5,660 bases of DNA from Bacillota bacterium (lineage in GTDB: Bacteria > Bacillota > Sulfobacillia > JAJZYS01 > JAJYTV01), in the NCBI GenBank assembly GCA_021810725.1, contig JAJZIE010000168.1:1-5660 (forward strand), given 5' to 3'. The notes under the pieces were generated by a model that did no database searches, was not told the origin of the DNA, and saw only the letters and a program-made list of their open reading frames with translations. Shown piece by piece: positions 4,998-5,660 of the stretch; position 1 is the stretch's first letter; the number at the start of each line of letters is the position of its first letter. The position numbers were made by a program, and so were the translations under genes.

Positions 4998-5660
4998 GGC
5001 CGGAGCCTTCCCGGCGCAGATCCGGGCCGTCCCAGCGGTAGCCGTAGCCGCGGGCGGTGGCGATGTAGCGGAAGGGATCCATGGCGTCGAGCTTGTGCCT
5101 GAGGTGACCGACGTGGACGTCGATCAGGCGCTCGTAGCCGTAGAAGTTCGGGCCGATCACAAGGCGCAGGAGATCCGGGCGGGACAAGGCCTGGCCGGGC
5201 CTCGAGGCGAGCGCGGAGAAGACGAGGTACTCGAGCGGGGTAAGCGGAAGAGGCTCTCCGCGCCTCAGGACGTGCCGCGCGCCTTCGTCCCACTGGAGTC
5301 CAGCCGGCTCTGGCGCCGTGGATGGCAAACGCCGGCGCAGGAGCGCCTCGACCCGCGCCGCGACCTCGAGCAGGGAGAACGGCTTGACGACGTAGTCGTC
5401 GGCGCCCTGCCGCAGACCCTCCAGCCGATCCGCCAGAGTGCCGCGGGCGGTGGCGACCAGGATCAGTGCGGACGGCATGGCTTCCCGCAGCCGGATGAGG
5501 GACTCGAGCCCTTCCGCGTCGGGCAGGCCGAGGTCGAGCACGATGACGTCCGGCACCGGCGCCCTGAGCGCGGTCCCGAGGTCCGCGCAGGACCGGACGT
5601 CCGCCGCGAGGGCATCCGTCAGATGGCGGGCGACCGCTTCCCGGATCACGCCATCATCCT
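4987..5660 (-). CDS. OmpR/PhoB-family response regulator (5' truncated by window edge)
   Basis: A DNA-binding response regulator, partner of the kinase that follows it in the same operon. A GTG at 5649 could be read as a start, but the frame stays open to the window edge and the codons just before it (5658-5650) read D-D-G, with the edge bases fitting a preceding Glu, Lys or Gln codon. This is the conserved acidic pair (usually EDD or VDD) of receiver domains, so the true start lies several codons outside. Counting from the GTG: phospho-acceptor D39 in VIVLDLGLPD, T67 in VATARG, K89 in DDYVVKPF, then the winged-helix domain (about 118-207) with LTPLEYLVFSALAS, R-L-I-D-V-H-V (174-180), LRHKLD and the C-terminal wing IATARGYGYRW. 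All core receiver residues are intact. It ends with TGA at 4989-4987, overlapping the kinase start. Its target genes are unknown. Confidence 0.95.
   Translation of the reverse strand, partial: DDGVIREAVARHLTDALAADVRSCADLGTALRAPVPDVIVLDLGLPDAEGLESLIRLREAMPSALILVATARGTLADRLEGLRQGADDYVVKPFSLLEVAARVEALLRRRLPSTAPEPAGLQWDEGARHVLRRGEPLPLTPLEYLVFSALASRPGQALSRPDLLRLVIGPNFYGYERLIDVHVGHLRHKLDAMDPFRYIATARGYGYRWDGPDLRREGSGHAR
5006..5012 (-). promoter_or_regulatory. Ribosome binding site for the kinase within the regulator gene
   Basis: On the minus strand GGGAAGG lies 8 nt before the kinase ATG (4997-4995), inside the last codons of the response regulator. It supports the ATG start and translation from the shared transcript. 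Confidence 0.6.

Overview
The window is very GC-rich (by eye well above 60%), with strong G/C preference at third codon positions, short intergenic gaps and overlapping genes. Together with the protein types this suggests a free-living proteobacterium, most plausibly an alphaproteobacterium. That assignment is inference; no taxonomic marker gene is present.

Layout. (1) Positions 1-449 (+) hold the C-terminal part of an M20-family metallopeptidase/deacylase whose 5' end lies outside the window. (2) A 143-bp gap (450-592) with several mutually exclusive RNA pairings leads into a PLP-dependent Cys/Met-metabolism enzyme (593-1738, +) with the full catalytic residue set. (3) A small, very acidic, lysine-free protein of unknown function (1725-2054, +) overlaps the end of that enzyme by 14 nt. 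(4) After 48 bp comes a 661-residue CLC-type chloride channel/transporter (2103-4088, +) with a CBS pair and an RCK_C/TrkA-C-like domain at its C-terminus. (5) Convergent to it, with only 24 bp between the stop codons, is a minus-strand two-component operon: an OmpR/PhoB-type response regulator (partial, running off the right edge) followed, with an 11-nt overlap, by a short histidine kinase with two membrane helices and no periplasmic sensor or HAMP domain.

How the genes may work together. The PLP enzyme and the acidic small protein are almost certainly translationally coupled. The upstream M20 hydrolase could supply a free amino acid by removing an N-acyl group or cleaving an amide, which would fit sulfur amino acid salvage, but this rests on neighbourhood only. 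The CLC gene has its own strong ribosome binding site but no obvious promoter or terminator before it, so read-through from the PLP operon is possible. The two-component pair is a self-contained signalling unit whose stimulus is probably sensed in or at the membrane; nothing in the sequence ties it to the CLC gene except convergent adjacency.

I found no CRISPR array, tRNA, rRNA, insertion sequence, phage gene or clearly new multi-gene system. The features most worth a second look are the CLC protein (Val at the internal proton-glutamate position, His in the first selectivity motif, a stacked CBS+RCK_C regulatory tail), a perfect 15-bp inverted repeat near the convergent gene ends, the foldable leader before the PLP gene, and the unrecognised acidic protein.
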